Positions 27,949-37,135 are shown, counted from the stretch's first letter. The stretch is 64,000 nt of DNA from Maribacter sp. (GCA_011050675.1 DRFI01000028.1:186001-250000), one strand, 5' to 3'. The notes: generated from the sequence alone by a model not told the origin. Program-made: numbers and translations.

Positions 27949-28578
27949 ATGAAAAAGACCTTTGTTCTTGTTGTCTTATTTGTGCTTCCTATTGTAGCAT
28001 ATTTATTCTTTGCTTCTGGGGTTACAAATTTTGGTAAGCTAGCACAGCTAACGAAAGGTGTACACGAATTAGATTTTTCTGACCAAGTTCAGTTCAAGGA
28101 TAAAATAACGGTTCTAGGTTTTTTAGGTTCAGATGTTGGTGGTAGAAAGGGTAATGCTTTTAACTTGAATCAAAAGATATACAAAAGGTTTTACGAGTTC
28201 GAAGATTTTCAATTTGTTATGTTAGTCTCTAAAGATGAAGAAAGTGAAGTAGAAGCTCTCAAAACTGAACTGGCTACTTTAGCTGATAATGATAAATGGA
28301 ATTTTGTTTATACAAGTGAAGAGAAAATTACATCTCTTTTTAAAAGTCTTGAAACTGATATTGAGTTGGATGCTAAACATAGTACGCCTTATGTTTTTAT
28401 CATTGATAAAGAACTAACCCTTAGAGGAAGGTCTAATGACGAGGATGATGGTACCAAATATGGCTTCAATTCAAATTCTGTTGCAGATTTGAACAATAAA
28501 ATGGTAGATGATGTTAAAATTATTTTAGCAGAATACCGACTTGCCTTAAAAAAGAATAATCCTGATAGTGCTAAATAA
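27949..28578 (+). CDS. Cysteine-free SCO-like (thioredoxin-fold) membrane-anchored protein
   Basis: A 209-residue protein with an N-terminal anchor (about 4-23) and a periplasmic thioredoxin-like domain. By eye it aligns with the SCO protein encoded next: KITVLGFLGSDVGG sits where SCO has the CxxxC motif, and H144-S-TPYVFIIDKELTLRGR matches H184-S-GLFALVDKDGYLRSR. So the C-terminal His is kept but both cysteines are gone; there is no Cys in the whole protein. It could be a structural or heme/copper-assembly partner of SCO. Its stop overlaps the SCO start by 1 nt (TAATG), supporting a joint role. Family membership is my inference. Confidence 0.65.
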   Translation: MKKTFVLVVLFVLPIVAYLFFASGVTNFGKLAQLTKGVHELDFSDQVQFKDKITVLGFLGSDVGGRKGNAFNLNQKIYKRFYEFEDFQFVMLVSKDEESEVEALKTELATLADNDKWNFVYTSEEKITSLFKSLETDIELDAKHSTPYVFIIDKELTLRGRSNDEDDGTKYGFNSNSVADLNNKMVDDVKIILAEYRLALKKNNPDSAK

Positions 28579-29309
28579 TGAATAAGAAATATACATACGT
28601 TTGGGTTTCGTTGATTGTTCTAATTTTTGGAATCATTGTAGTACCAAGAATAGTAGATACACTGTCATCTGGTTCTATAGTTGAAAATGATCGTTTAAAT
28701 AATTCAAATCCTAGCGGTAGTCAGAAGTTGGGCTACATTTTATTAGATGGTAAACGACGAAAAGTACCTTCGTTTGAATTCATCAATCAAGATAGTACGT
28801 TGGTTTCTGATAAGGATTATCTAGGAAAAGTATATGTGGTAGATTTCTTTTTTACAAGATGTCCTAGTATTTGTCCAGTAATGACCACGAACTTAGTAAG
28901 TGTGCAAAATCATTTTAAAGGTAAAAAGGATTTTGCAATAGCTTCCTTTAGTATTACCCCAGATTTTGACACACCGGCAGTATTAAGGGAATATGGTAAA
29001 AAGTATGAGGTGAATAATGAAAATTGGAATTTAATGACAGGTGATCATGATTCTATTTATCAATTAGCAAATGCTGGATTTAATATTTTTGCAGCAGAAA
29101 TGCCAGATGTACCTGGTGGATTTGAACATTCGGGGTTGTTTGCCTTAGTAGATAAAGATGGTTATTTGCGTTCAAGAATAGATGATTTTGGTAACCCTAT
29201 CGTTTATTATCGTGGAGCTATTTTAGAAGAAAAAGGTGCAAATGATCAAGGTGAAACCGAAGAGATAGGTATTTTGAAGGAGGATATTAAAAAATTGTTG
29301 GAAGAATAA
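28578..29309 (+). CDS. SCO/SenC copper chaperone for cytochrome oxidase
   Basis: A 243-residue protein with an N-terminal membrane anchor (about 7-24) and a thioredoxin fold. The copper-binding residues are all visible: C95-P-S-I-C99 (FFFTRCPSICPVMTT) and H184 (GGFEHSGLFALVDKDG). SCO proteins deliver copper to, or reduce, the CuA site of oxidase subunit II in the periplasm. It is embedded in the oxidase biogenesis cluster, overlapping its cysteine-free relative by 1 nt and preceding the DUF420 gene by 10 nt. Confidence 0.93.
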   Translation: MNKKYTYVWVSLIVLIFGIIVVPRIVDTLSSGSIVENDRLNNSNPSGSQKLGYILLDGKRRKVPSFEFINQDSTLVSDKDYLGKVYVVDFFFTRCPSICPVMTTNLVSVQNHFKGKKDFAIASFSITPDFDTPAVLREYGKKYEVNNENWNLMTGDHDSIYQLANAGFNIFAAEMPDVPGGFEHSGLFALVDKDGYLRSRIDDFGNPIVYYRGAILEEKGANDQGETEEIGILKEDIKKLLEE

Positions 29310-29319
29310 GAGTTTAGTT

Positions 29320-29853
29320 ATGCAAGGGAATGTAAAGGAAGAACGAAAATTTAATAGGTTAATAGCGGTGGTATCTATCATCATCCCTATTGTTGTAGCA
29401 ATTCTGTTTACGGTAAAACTACCAAATGTAGAACCCTTATCGTTTTTGCCTCCTATATATGCTTCTATAAATGGATTAACAGCTGTATTGCTATTGGTTG
29501 CCGTTTGGGCTATAAAGAATGGTAAAGAAAAACTTCATCAGAATTTAATGACCACCAATATAGTATTGTCCTTGTTGTTTTTGGTTATGTATATCGCTTA
29601 TCATATGACTTCCTATTCTACAAGTTATGGTGGTGAAGGAGTAGTAAGATATGTGTATTTCTTTATTCTTATAACTCATATAGTCCTATCGATAGCATTA
29701 ATTCCTTTAGTGCTTAGAACTTATGCCAAAGCATATTTAAAGAAATTTGAAGATCACAGGGCATTGGCTAAATATACTTTTCCTGTTTGGCTTTATGTTG
29801 CGGTAACTGGTGTTGTAGTTTATTTAATGATATCTCCCTATTATGAATACTAA
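29320..29853 (+). CDS. DUF420 membrane protein, probable oxidase assembly factor
   Basis: A 177-residue protein with five membrane helices. The segment LHQNLMTTNIVLSLLFLVMYIAYHMTSY with conserved His, and RTYAKAYLKKFEDHRALAKYTFPVWLYVAVTGVVVYLM, are typical of DUF420. A DUF420 protein in Bacillus (CtaM) is needed for maturation of heme A-containing oxidase, and a similar role fits here next to SCO. The last 11 nt overlap the following small gene. Confidence 0.82.
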   Translation: MQGNVKEERKFNRLIAVVSIIIPIVVAILFTVKLPNVEPLSFLPPIYASINGLTAVLLLVAVWAIKNGKEKLHQNLMTTNIVLSLLFLVMYIAYHMTSYSTSYGGEGVVRYVYFFILITHIVLSIALIPLVLRTYAKAYLKKFEDHRALAKYTFPVWLYVAVTGVVVYLMISPYYEY

Positions 29854-30061
29854 ACGAACATTTTTAATTTTATTGGTTTTGATTTCATTGATTCCATTTG
29901 ATGCTGATGCCCAATGTGCTATGTGTAGAGCTGTATTAGAAAGTGAATCTTCTGGTAAAGCAGCAGAGGGTATCAACAATGGTATTGTTTATCTAATGGC
30001 CGTTCCTTATGTTTTGGTAGCAGGTCTCTTCTATTTTATCTACAGAAAGATGAGGGCTTAA
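29843..30061 (+). CDS. Small CxxC membrane protein in the oxidase assembly cluster
   Basis: A 72-residue protein. It has a signal peptide (about 1-23, ending DADA), then QC25-A-M-C28-RAVLES right at the mature N terminus, a short polar stretch, one membrane helix (about 48-66) and a basic C-terminal tail. I do not know a named family, though I recall similar small proteins beside SCO and DUF420 genes in Bacteroidota. The start overlaps DUF420 by 11 nt, which implies coupled translation and argues that it is real. A CxxC exposed to the periplasm suggests copper, heme or disulfide handling; that is inference. Confidence 0.7.
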   Translation: MNTKRTFLILLVLISLIPFDADAQCAMCRAVLESESSGKAAEGINNGIVYLMAVPYVLVAGLFYFIYRKMRA

Positions 30062-30147
30062 ATCTGTTTTCTATATTTTTTTATTCAAATAGTGTAACAT
30101 TCTTCTGTTTGGTTAGTCTTATGATTGTGTAATACTTGTATTGCATT

Positions 30148-30176
30148 CATCAATCAATCAACCTAATCAATCAATC
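30148..30176 (+). repeat. Short ATCA repeats in the leader of the exporter operon
   Basis: Two clusters of the tetramer AATC/ATCA (30150-30160 and 30165-30176) lie just before the first permease ATG at 30179. The same element, AATCAATCA, recurs before the first adaptor gene (32731-32740) and before the TolC gene (38307-38320). I see no hairpin in it. It may be an A-rich translation enhancer or a regulatory RNA target. Confidence 0.5.
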
Positions 30177-30178
30177 TT

Positions 30179-31426
30179 ATGTTCGACTTAGAACGTTGGC
30201 AAGAAATATTCGATACTATTCGCAAGAATAAGTTACGAACCTTTTTGACTGGACTATCAGTCGCATCAGGAATTTTCATTCTAGTTATTTTATTGGGTTT
30301 TGGTCAAGGCATGCAAAATGGTATTGCCAAAGAATTTGAACAAGATGCCGCTACAAGTGTTTGGGTTTGGCCCGGAGTAACCACTATTGGTTACAAGGGT
30401 ATGAACCCTGGTAGACCTATTCAATTCAGAAATGAAAATTATGATATGGCCAATTTTTTGTTCGAAGATCAAATAGAGAATAAATCGCCTCGGTTATTTG
30501 TTAGAAATGTTTTCGTTAATTATGGTAGCGAGTCTTTGGCTTATAATCTTCAAGGAGTTTCGAGTGATTTTCAATTTATTGAAAATGAGTTTATGACCGA
30601 AGGTAGATTCTTAAATCTACAAGACATATATTCAAAGGCTAAGGTGGCTATTATCAGTAACAAGATAAATAGAGAAGTATTTCAAGAACTAGATAGCCCT
30701 ATTGGGGAGTTTTTAGACCTTTCTGGCATTCCTTTTAAAATTGTTGGAGTGTACGGTGATATCGGAGGCGAACGTGAAGAGGACCGTATTTATATTCCCG
30801 TTACTACTGCGCAACAAGTCTTTAATGGTGCAGATCGTTTAAATAATCTTTCCTATACACTACCTCCTGTAGAAGATTTCGAAACTGCAGTTGAGCAATC
30901 CATTAAATTTAAGAATGACCTTAAGTCGTATTTGCAAAAAGTACATACGGTTGCGCCACATGATACTAGTGCGATACAAGTATATAACCCCATGGAAGAG
31001 GCTAAACGTTTTTATGCCTTAATGGGCGGCATTAAGTTTTTCTTTTGGTTTGTGGGAGTGTGTACCATAATAGCTGGTATTGTAGGGGTTAGTAATATAA
31101 TGCTAATTGTGGTTAAGGAACGAACAAGAGAAATTGGGATCCGCAAAGCTTTAGGGGCAAAGCCATGGTCTATTGTTGGTATGATTTTACACGAAGCCAT
31201 TTTTATAACCTCAATAGCAGGTTTTTCAGGTCTTATTTTAAGTATGGGGCTGTTAGAAATCGTAGGTCCACATGTAGAAGTAGATTATGTGTTGAATCCA
31301 TCTGTAAATTTTAATGTAGCAATAACAACAGTATTTGTGTTGATTTTTGCAGGTACCATAGCAGGATTTTTTCCAGCTTGGCGAGCTGCGAAAATTCATG
31401 TTATAGAAGCCCTTAAAGACGAATAA
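30179..31426 (+). CDS. MacB-type ABC permease 1 (stand-alone)
   Basis: A 415-residue permease of the MacB/FtsX type without an ATPase domain. The N terminus (RNKLRTFLTGLSVASGIFILVILLGFGQGM) is the first membrane helix, residues about 50-275 form the periplasmic MacB-like domain, and three helices lie at about 280-410 with the coupling sequence KERTREIGIRKALGAKPWSI between them. Such permeases do not open a channel through the membrane but use ATP-driven motion to push periplasmic cargo through a TolC duct. It is closest by eye to the third permease of the operon. 30 nt separate it from permease 2. Confidence 0.9.
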   Translation: MFDLERWQEIFDTIRKNKLRTFLTGLSVASGIFILVILLGFGQGMQNGIAKEFEQDAATSVWVWPGVTTIGYKGMNPGRPIQFRNENYDMANFLFEDQIENKSPRLFVRNVFVNYGSESLAYNLQGVSSDFQFIENEFMTEGRFLNLQDIYSKAKVAIISNKINREVFQELDSPIGEFLDLSGIPFKIVGVYGDIGGEREEDRIYIPVTTAQQVFNGADRLNNLSYTLPPVEDFETAVEQSIKFKNDLKSYLQKVHTVAPHDTSAIQVYNPMEEAKRFYALMGGIKFFFWFVGVCTIIAGIVGVSNIMLIVVKERTREIGIRKALGAKPWSIVGMILHEAIFITSIAGFSGLILSMGLLEIVGPHVEVDYVLNPSVNFNVAITTVFVLIFAGTIAGFFPAWRAAKIHVIEALKDE

Positions 31427-31456
31427 ATTAATAGAATAATTAATTAAGAAACAGCC

Positions 31457-32713
31457 ATGTTCAATAGAGACCGGTGGAAAGAAATCTTGGAAGTTTTGTC
31501 TAGCAATGTTTTTAGAACATTGGCTACTTCTTTTGGAGTAGGTTGGGGAATATTCATTTTAATTATACTTCTTGCTGCTGGTAAAGGCATGGAAAATGGA
31601 ATCCGTGCAGATTTTGGAGACATAGCAACTAATACCATGTTCATGTGGTCAAGAAATACAACAATATCGTACAAGGGGTTGCCTAAGGGAAGACGTTTTA
31701 GTTTTAAGCTTGAAGATGTTCAGGCTATCAATGATAAGGTTTCTAACCTACGTTTTATTTCCCCAAGAAATCAGCTAGGAGGTTTTGGAGGTGGTAATAA
31801 TGTGGTACGTGGTTTAAAAACAGGTGCGTTTAATGTTTATGGCGATTATCCGGAAATTATAAGGCAAGAACCAATGACCATTACTTCTGGCAGGTTTGTT
31901 AATCAAAATGATATTGAAGACAAGAGAAAAATAGCAGTCATTGGCGATGGTGTAAAAAATGAATTGTACGACCAGGGTGAAACAGTAATAGGGACTTATA
32001 TAAAAATTCAAGGTGTGAATTTTATGGTGGTTGGTACGTATCAGAAAAAAGATAGTGGCGGCGGGGAAGAGGGTCAAAAAGAAATCTATGTTCCGTTTAC
32101 AGCTTTTTCTCAGGCTTTTAATATGGGTAACGATGTTGGTTGGATGGCAATTACTGCCAATGATGGTAGTTCTATTTCGGAACTAAAAGAGAAGATTGTT
32201 GGGGTGGTTAAAGAGAATAGAAAAATTCATCCAGATGATAAACGTGCCGTTGGGTATTTTGATTTGTACGAACAGTTTAATCGGGTAGAGAGTTTATTCG
32301 GAGCATTGAGATGGGTAGCTTATTTTGTAGGTGTGCTCGTATTGTTATCTGGTATTATTGGGGTAAGTAACATTATGCTTATTGTAATTAAAGAACGAAC
32401 TAAAGAAATAGGTATTCGTAGGGCACTGGGAGAAGCACCGTGGTCAATTAAAAAGCAAATTCTTATGGAGTCTATTTTTCTAACGATTATTTCAGGAATG
32501 ATTGGGATAATTTTTGGAGCGGCATTTATTTACGGCGTAAATGCAGTACTTGATTCCATAGGTCCAGTAGATATGTTTATAAACCCAAGTGTAAGCTTAG
32601 GTGTGGTAGTAAGTGCATTGTTCATTTTAATATTCTCTGGATTGTTAGCAGGGTTTATTCCTGCCCAAAGTGCAATTAAAATTAGACCTATAGAAGCATT
32701 AAGAACAGAATAA
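31457..32713 (+). CDS. MacB-type ABC permease 2 (stand-alone)
   Basis: 418 residues with the same layout as its neighbour: helix 1 (FRTLATSFGVGWGIFILIILLAAGKGM), a periplasmic domain with a glycine-rich stretch (QLGGFGGGNNVVRG), and three C-terminal helices with KERTKEIGIRRALGEAPWSI. It probably forms a heterodimer with permease 1, since the two are adjacent and differ. The ending IPAQSAIKIRPIEALRTE is the usual family C terminus. The downstream gap contains the AATCAATCAA element before the adaptor gene. Confidence 0.9.
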   Translation: MFNRDRWKEILEVLSSNVFRTLATSFGVGWGIFILIILLAAGKGMENGIRADFGDIATNTMFMWSRNTTISYKGLPKGRRFSFKLEDVQAINDKVSNLRFISPRNQLGGFGGGNNVVRGLKTGAFNVYGDYPEIIRQEPMTITSGRFVNQNDIEDKRKIAVIGDGVKNELYDQGETVIGTYIKIQGVNFMVVGTYQKKDSGGGEEGQKEIYVPFTAFSQAFNMGNDVGWMAITANDGSSISELKEKIVGVVKENRKIHPDDKRAVGYFDLYEQFNRVESLFGALRWVAYFVGVLVLLSGIIGVSNIMLIVIKERTKEIGIRRALGEAPWSIKKQILMESIFLTIISGMIGIIFGAAFIYGVNAVLDSIGPVDMFINPSVSLGVVVSALFILIFSGLLAGFIPAQSAIKIRPIEALRTE

Positions 32714-32743
32714 AATCATCAACAAAATATAATCAATCAAAAA

Positions 32744-33862
32744 ATGAAAAAGTCAACAACAATTATTATCCTGCTCATTATTGTATTAGCCTTTGGCGGG
32801 TCTATGTTCTACCTGTATTCTAAAAATGCTGAGGATCCTGTGGTTTATGATACCGAAGAACCTTCGAAGCAAACCATTATTAAAAAGACAATGGCTACCG
32901 GTAGTATTCTGCCATTAGAAGAGGTGCTTATTAAACCAAATATATCTGGAGTTATAGAGAAGATTTTCGTGGAAGGTGGAGACTATGTAAAATCTGGAGA
33001 TTTGTTATGTACTATTAAAGTGGTGCCTAATTTAAGTGCTTTAAATGATGCTAGAAATAATATTGACGAAGCTAAAATAAATCTAGATGACCAATTACGT
33101 AATCTAGAACGTCAAAAAGGTTTGTTTACGAAAGGGGTTATTTCTAAAGTAGATTTAGAGCGTGCCCAAGTTTCTTATGATCAATCTAAACAGTCTTACC
33201 GTTCTGCCAATAAAAGATATGATATCGTAAAGACAGGTACTACATCTGGTTATGGGAATGCTACAAATACGCAAATTAGAGCTACCGTTAGTGGTATGGT
33301 GTTAGAGGTACCTGTAGAAGTAGGCAACCAGGTTATTGAAAGTAATAACTTTAATGAAGGAACTACCATTGCAGCTATAGCCGATGTCGATAAAATGATT
33401 TTTGAAGGGAAAGTTGATGAATCTGAAGTGGGTAAAATTAAAGAAAATCTTCCGCTTGAGATTACGGTAGGTGCAATTGAAGATAAAGTATTCGATGCTG
33501 TATTAGATTATATAGGGCCTAAAGGAAATGAAGAAAATGGCGCTATCCAGTTTGAAATTAAAGGAACACTTAAAAAACAAGATTCTGTATTTATAAGGGC
33601 AGGTTTAAGTGCAAATGCTTCTATAATTTTAGCTCGTGTAGATAGTGTATTGGCAGTGAAGGAAGCCTTGGTGCAATTTGATGATAAAACCAAAAAGCCA
33701 TACGTGGAAATAGCGACTGGAGATCAGGAATTTGAAAGAAGGGATATTGAGTTGGGGATAAGTGATGGTATTTACGTGCAGATAAATTCGGGGATAAAAG
33801 ATGGAGATAAAATAAAAGTATGGAACGAGGTAAAGCCCGACGAGCTTGCTGAAAATGAATAA
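32744..33862 (+). CDS. Periplasmic adaptor protein 1 (MacA/HlyD family)
   Basis: A 372-residue membrane-fusion protein: N-terminal anchor (about 6-24), lipoyl half (VLIKPNISGVIEKIFVEGGDYVKSGDLLCTIK), a helical hairpin of about 75 residues (NDARNNIDEAKINLDDQLRN onward), the second lipoyl half (IRATVSGMVLEVPVEVGNQV), then beta-barrel and membrane-proximal domains (GLSANASIILARVDSVLAVKEALVQ). It would bridge permeases 1 and 2 to a TolC-like channel. The second adaptor of the operon is a clear paralogue with the same IKVVPN signature. Confidence 0.92.
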   Translation: MKKSTTIIILLIIVLAFGGSMFYLYSKNAEDPVVYDTEEPSKQTIIKKTMATGSILPLEEVLIKPNISGVIEKIFVEGGDYVKSGDLLCTIKVVPNLSALNDARNNIDEAKINLDDQLRNLERQKGLFTKGVISKVDLERAQVSYDQSKQSYRSANKRYDIVKTGTTSGYGNATNTQIRATVSGMVLEVPVEVGNQVIESNNFNEGTTIAAIADVDKMIFEGKVDESEVGKIKENLPLEITVGAIEDKVFDAVLDYIGPKGNEENGAIQFEIKGTLKKQDSVFIRAGLSANASIILARVDSVLAVKEALVQFDDKTKKPYVEIATGDQEFERRDIELGISDGIYVQINSGIKDGDKIKVWNEVKPDELAENE

Positions 33863-33902
33863 AGTAAAAAAATAAAACAATTGATGTAACAAATTATACT
33901 CT

Positions 33903-33926
33903 CATTAGTCTAATGTGTAGACAATG
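33903..33926. promoter_or_regulatory. Inverted repeat upstream of the exporter ATPase gene
   Basis: GTCTA (33908-33912) and TAGAC (33918-33922) flank ATGTG, and CATT / AATG extend the symmetry with one unpaired A. It lies in the 91-nt gap before the ATPase gene, about 28 nt before its ATG. It could be an operator or a small mRNA hairpin. Too short to be certain. Confidence 0.3.
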
Positions 33927-33953
33927 TAAAAATTGTTCAAAACAACAACCAAC

Positions 33954-34655
33954 ATGATTCAAATCAAAGATCTTCACAAGTCCTATAAAATGGGCAAGAA
34001 CTCACTTCACGTTCTTAAAGGAATAAATTTTAATGTTGAAGAAGGTGAATTAGTAGCTATTATGGGCTCTTCTGGTTCGGGTAAATCTACCTTACTAAAT
34101 ATTTTAGGAATGTTGGATAGTTCTGATTCTGGAGAATATATTTTAGATAACGTGCCTATTAAAGATTTAAATGAAACAAAAGCCGCACGATATAGAAACA
34201 AGTTCTTAGGTTTTGTTTTTCAATCATTCAACCTTATCAATTATAAAAGTGCGGCAGAGAATGTTGCATTACCGCTGTACTACCAAAAAGTACCAAGAAA
34301 GGAACGTCAAGAAAAAGCTCTTAAATATTTAGAACAAGTAGGTCTTAAAGAATGGGCAGGTCATTTACCTAGTGAACTTTCTGGTGGGCAAAAACAACGT
34401 GTGGCAATAGCACGGGCATTAGCTGCTGAGCCTAAAGTATTATTGGCTGATGAGCCTACCGGTGCTTTGGATAGTAAAACTTCTTATGAGGTAATGGACT
34501 TGATCCAGAAAATTAATGATGCTGGTAACACCATTTTGATTGTTACCCACGAGCCTGATATTGCCGATATGTGCAAGCGTATTGTTCATTTAAAGGATGG
34601 AGTAATTATTGAGGATAAGAAAATTGAACAAGTAAGAGCCGAACAATATGTTTGA
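33954..34655 (+). CDS. ABC exporter ATPase (MacB/LolD type)
   Basis: A 233-residue nucleotide-binding protein. Walker A is [16 protein letters not shown], the Q-loop is FVFQSFNLI, the signature is [15 protein letters not shown], Walker B is [12 protein letters not shown], and the H-loop is VTHEPD. It is the only ATPase gene in an operon with four permeases, so it must serve both permease pairs unless others are encoded elsewhere. I chose ATG 33954, because the in-frame TTG at 33933 adds only seven non-family residues. It overlaps permease 3 by 8 nt. Confidence 0.94.
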   Translation: MIQIKDLHKSYKMGKNSLHVLKGINFNVEEGELVAIMGSSGSGKSTLLNILGMLDSSDSGEYILDNVPIKDLNETKAARYRNKFLGFVFQSFNLINYKSAAENVALPLYYQKVPRKERQEKALKYLEQVGLKEWAGHLPSELSGGQKQRVAIARALAAEPKVLLADEPTGALDSKTSYEVMDLIQKINDAGNTILIVTHEPDIADMCKRIVHLKDGVIIEDKKIEQVRAEQYV

Positions 34656-35877
34656 TAGAGACATTTGGCAAGAAATATATCACAGTATAAGTAATAATAA
34701 GCTTAGAACTTTTCTTACCGGGTTTTCGGTAGGTTGGGGTATATTTATTTTAGTGTTGCTTTTGGCATCCGTTAAAGGAATGCAGAATGGTTTTACACTA
34801 CAATTTAGTGATGATGCTACGAACTCTATTTTCGTAAGAACAGGAACAACATCATTAGCCTATGGGGGATTTGAAGCAGGGAGAAGGATTCAAATGACCA
34901 ATGATGATATAGAATACATTAAACGAAGTTTTCCTAAGGATGTCGAATATATAAGTCCTAGGGTATACCAAAATACATCGGCACGTTATAAAAGTGAAAC
35001 AGGTAGTTATAACATTCAAGCTGTTTATCCTGATCATCAAGCAATAGAAAAAACAATTGTTAATAAAGGTCGTTTCATTAATACCAACGATTTACTTAAT
35101 GCCTCTAAAGTTGCTGTTATTGGTAGAAAAGTTGAGGAGGATTTATTTAAGAATGAAGATGCCATTGGTAAATTCGTTGAGTTCAACGGATTACCTTTTA
35201 GAGTTATAGGGGTCTTTACCGATGATGGAGATGATAATGCTGAGCGTAATATTTATGCGCCGACAAGTACGTATCAAAAGATGTACGGTCAAACAAATCA
35301 TATTGACCAAATTGCATTGACCTATAATCCTAATTATGACTTAACAGAAGCACTCGCCTTTTCAGACAGACTTGAAAATGTTTTTAGAAGACGTTTTAAA
35401 ATCGCACCTCAGGATCAAGCAGGTATTAGAATTTTTAACTACGCAGAGGTGTTTGAGGATATCAGCAATTTTACCGGTGGTCTCGATATCGCTGTAATTA
35501 TTGTAGGTCTCTTGATTCTCTTATCAGGTATTGTAGGTATTGGTAATATCATGGTATTTATTATTAAAGAACGTACCAAAGAAATTGGAGTTCGTAAAGC
35601 CTTAGGTGCAGAGCCGTGGTCTATTATTAAATTGGTTTTGTTTGAATCGGTTTTTATTACGGCTTTATCTGGATTTATAGGATTGGGTATTGCAACGGGA
35701 TTGTTGGCGATTGTTGGACCTAGTATTAAAACTAGTGCTTTTGCGAATCCTTCGGTAAGTATGTCGATTGTAGTTACGGCAACAATTATATTAATAGTGG
35801 CTGGTGTATTGGCAGGATTAATTCCTGCAATGAAAGCGGCAAGAGTGAAACCAATTGTAGCATTAAGCGATAAATAA
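34648..35877 (+). CDS. MacB-type ABC permease 3 (stand-alone)
   Basis: A 409-residue permease. Its N terminus (NNKLRTFLTGFSVGWGIFILVLLLASVKGMQNGF) and coupling motif (KERTKEIGVRKALGAEPWSI) are most like permease 1, which suggests that permeases 1 and 3 are the same member of a duplicated pair. The periplasmic domain spans about 45-270, and three helices follow. The start overlaps the ATPase stop by 8 nt, so the ATPase and this permease are translationally linked. One base separates it from permease 4. Confidence 0.9.
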   Translation: MFDRDIWQEIYHSISNNKLRTFLTGFSVGWGIFILVLLLASVKGMQNGFTLQFSDDATNSIFVRTGTTSLAYGGFEAGRRIQMTNDDIEYIKRSFPKDVEYISPRVYQNTSARYKSETGSYNIQAVYPDHQAIEKTIVNKGRFINTNDLLNASKVAVIGRKVEEDLFKNEDAIGKFVEFNGLPFRVIGVFTDDGDDNAERNIYAPTSTYQKMYGQTNHIDQIALTYNPNYDLTEALAFSDRLENVFRRRFKIAPQDQAGIRIFNYAEVFEDISNFTGGLDIAVIIVGLLILLSGIVGIGNIMVFIIKERTKEIGVRKALGAEPWSIIKLVLFESVFITALSGFIGLGIATGLLAIVGPSIKTSAFANPSVSMSIVVTATIILIVAGVLAGLIPAMKAARVKPIVALSDK

Positions 35878-35878
35878 T

Positions 35879-37135
35879 ATGTGGATATTAGATAGAGATT
35901 TATGGTCTGAGATTTTTGCCACATTGGGTAAAAACTTGTTTCGAACATTTTTAACAATGTTGGGGGTTATCATAGCTATGATAATTCTAGTATTACTATT
36001 AGGTGGTGCTAACGGAATGAGTAACGGTTTTCAGAAAATATTTGCGGGTACGGCCTCTAATAGTTTGTTTGTATGGAGCCAAAGTACATCAGAGCCTTAT
36101 AAAGGCTTTGAAAGAGGGCGTAGAATACAATTTAAATTAGAAGACGCAACTATACTTAAAGAGCAAATACCTGAAATTGAAGTTTTAGCGCCAAGAATTG
36201 AACTTGGTAGTCATAGGGGAGTGGTTACCGTATATAGAAATGGTTTAACCAGTGGTTCTGCAGTATATGGAGATTACCCTAATGTAGATGAGATCATGAA
36301 GAAGAAACTGGTAGAAGGTCGGTTTCTTAATGAGAATGATATGACCGGGTCTAAGAAGGTTTGTGTTATAGGGGAAGAAACGTATAAACTTCTATTTGAA
36401 AAAGGGGAAGAAGCAATAGGTGAAGATGTTCGCATAAACGGTGTGTTCTTTAATATCGTTGGAATTTATAAGCCTAACCAAAACATAAATATTGATGGTG
36501 AAAATTCCGTCTATATTCCTTTTTCAACATTTCAAAAAGCATTTGGATCTGGGGATAGAATGGGGTGGATGGCAATTTCAGTAAAGTCAGATGCAAAAGT
36601 GCCAGTCATTGAAAGTCAAATAAAACGACTGTTAAAGAATAAGTACGATATCAACCCAATAGACGAACGCGCTATAGGTAGTTTTGATATGTCTGAAGTG
36701 TTTAATAATGTTAAAGCTTTTACAGGAGTACTGCAAGGTGTTTCATTTTTTGTAGGCATGCTAACATTATTGGCAGGTGTAATTGCCATTAGTAATATAC
36801 TCTTGATTACGGTAAAAGAACGCACAAAAGAAATAGGCATAAGACGTGCCTTGGGAGCAACGCCAAAAGTGGTAAAAAGGCAAATTGTTTTAGAATCTAT
36901 TGTAATTACAGTATTTGCCGGATTCGTCGGTTTTGCAATCGCCGTAGGATTTCTGGCAATAGCAAACAACTTGATAGGTGATAATAGTGATATGCCATTT
37001 TACAATTTAATGATAAGCATACCACAATTTTTAGTCTCTTTTATTCTAATGGTAGGTCTTAGTGTATTAATAGGATTGATACCAGCGAATAGAGCTATTA
37101 GAATAAAACCAATTGACGCATTAAGAGAAGAGTAA
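35879..37135 (+). CDS. MacB-type ABC permease 4 (stand-alone)
   Basis: 418 residues, the same length as permease 2 and like it in the coupling region (KERTKEIGIRRALGATPKVV), so it is probably the second member of the duplicated pair. Helix 1 is FRTFLTMLGVIIAMIILVLLLGGANGM. The C-terminal helices end in LIGLIPANRAIRIKPIDALREE. It begins 1 nt after the permease 3 stop. The short spacer after it contains an ACAATCAAAT sequence before the second adaptor. Confidence 0.9.
   Translation: MWILDRDLWSEIFATLGKNLFRTFLTMLGVIIAMIILVLLLGGANGMSNGFQKIFAGTASNSLFVWSQSTSEPYKGFERGRRIQFKLEDATILKEQIPEIEVLAPRIELGSHRGVVTVYRNGLTSGSAVYGDYPNVDEIMKKKLVEGRFLNENDMTGSKKVCVIGEETYKLLFEKGEEAIGEDVRINGVFFNIVGIYKPNQNINIDGENSVYIPFSTFQKAFGSGDRMGWMAISVKSDAKVPVIESQIKRLLKNKYDINPIDERAIGSFDMSEVFNNVKAFTGVLQGVSFFVGMLTLLAGVIAISNILLITVKERTKEIGIRRALGATPKVVKRQIVLESIVITVFAGFVGFAIAVGFLAIANNLIGDNSDMPFYNLMISIPQFLVSFILMVGLSVLIGLIPANRAIRIKPIDALREE

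Noticed and set aside
33933-33953. Upstream TTG start for the exporter ATPase
   Set aside because: It adds seven residues not typical of the family; the ATG at 33954 gives the usual N terminus [14 protein letters not shown].
35439-35957. 172-residue open frame on the minus strand
   Set aside because: It is antisense to permeases 3 and 4, and its composition reflects their hydrophobic helices read backwards.
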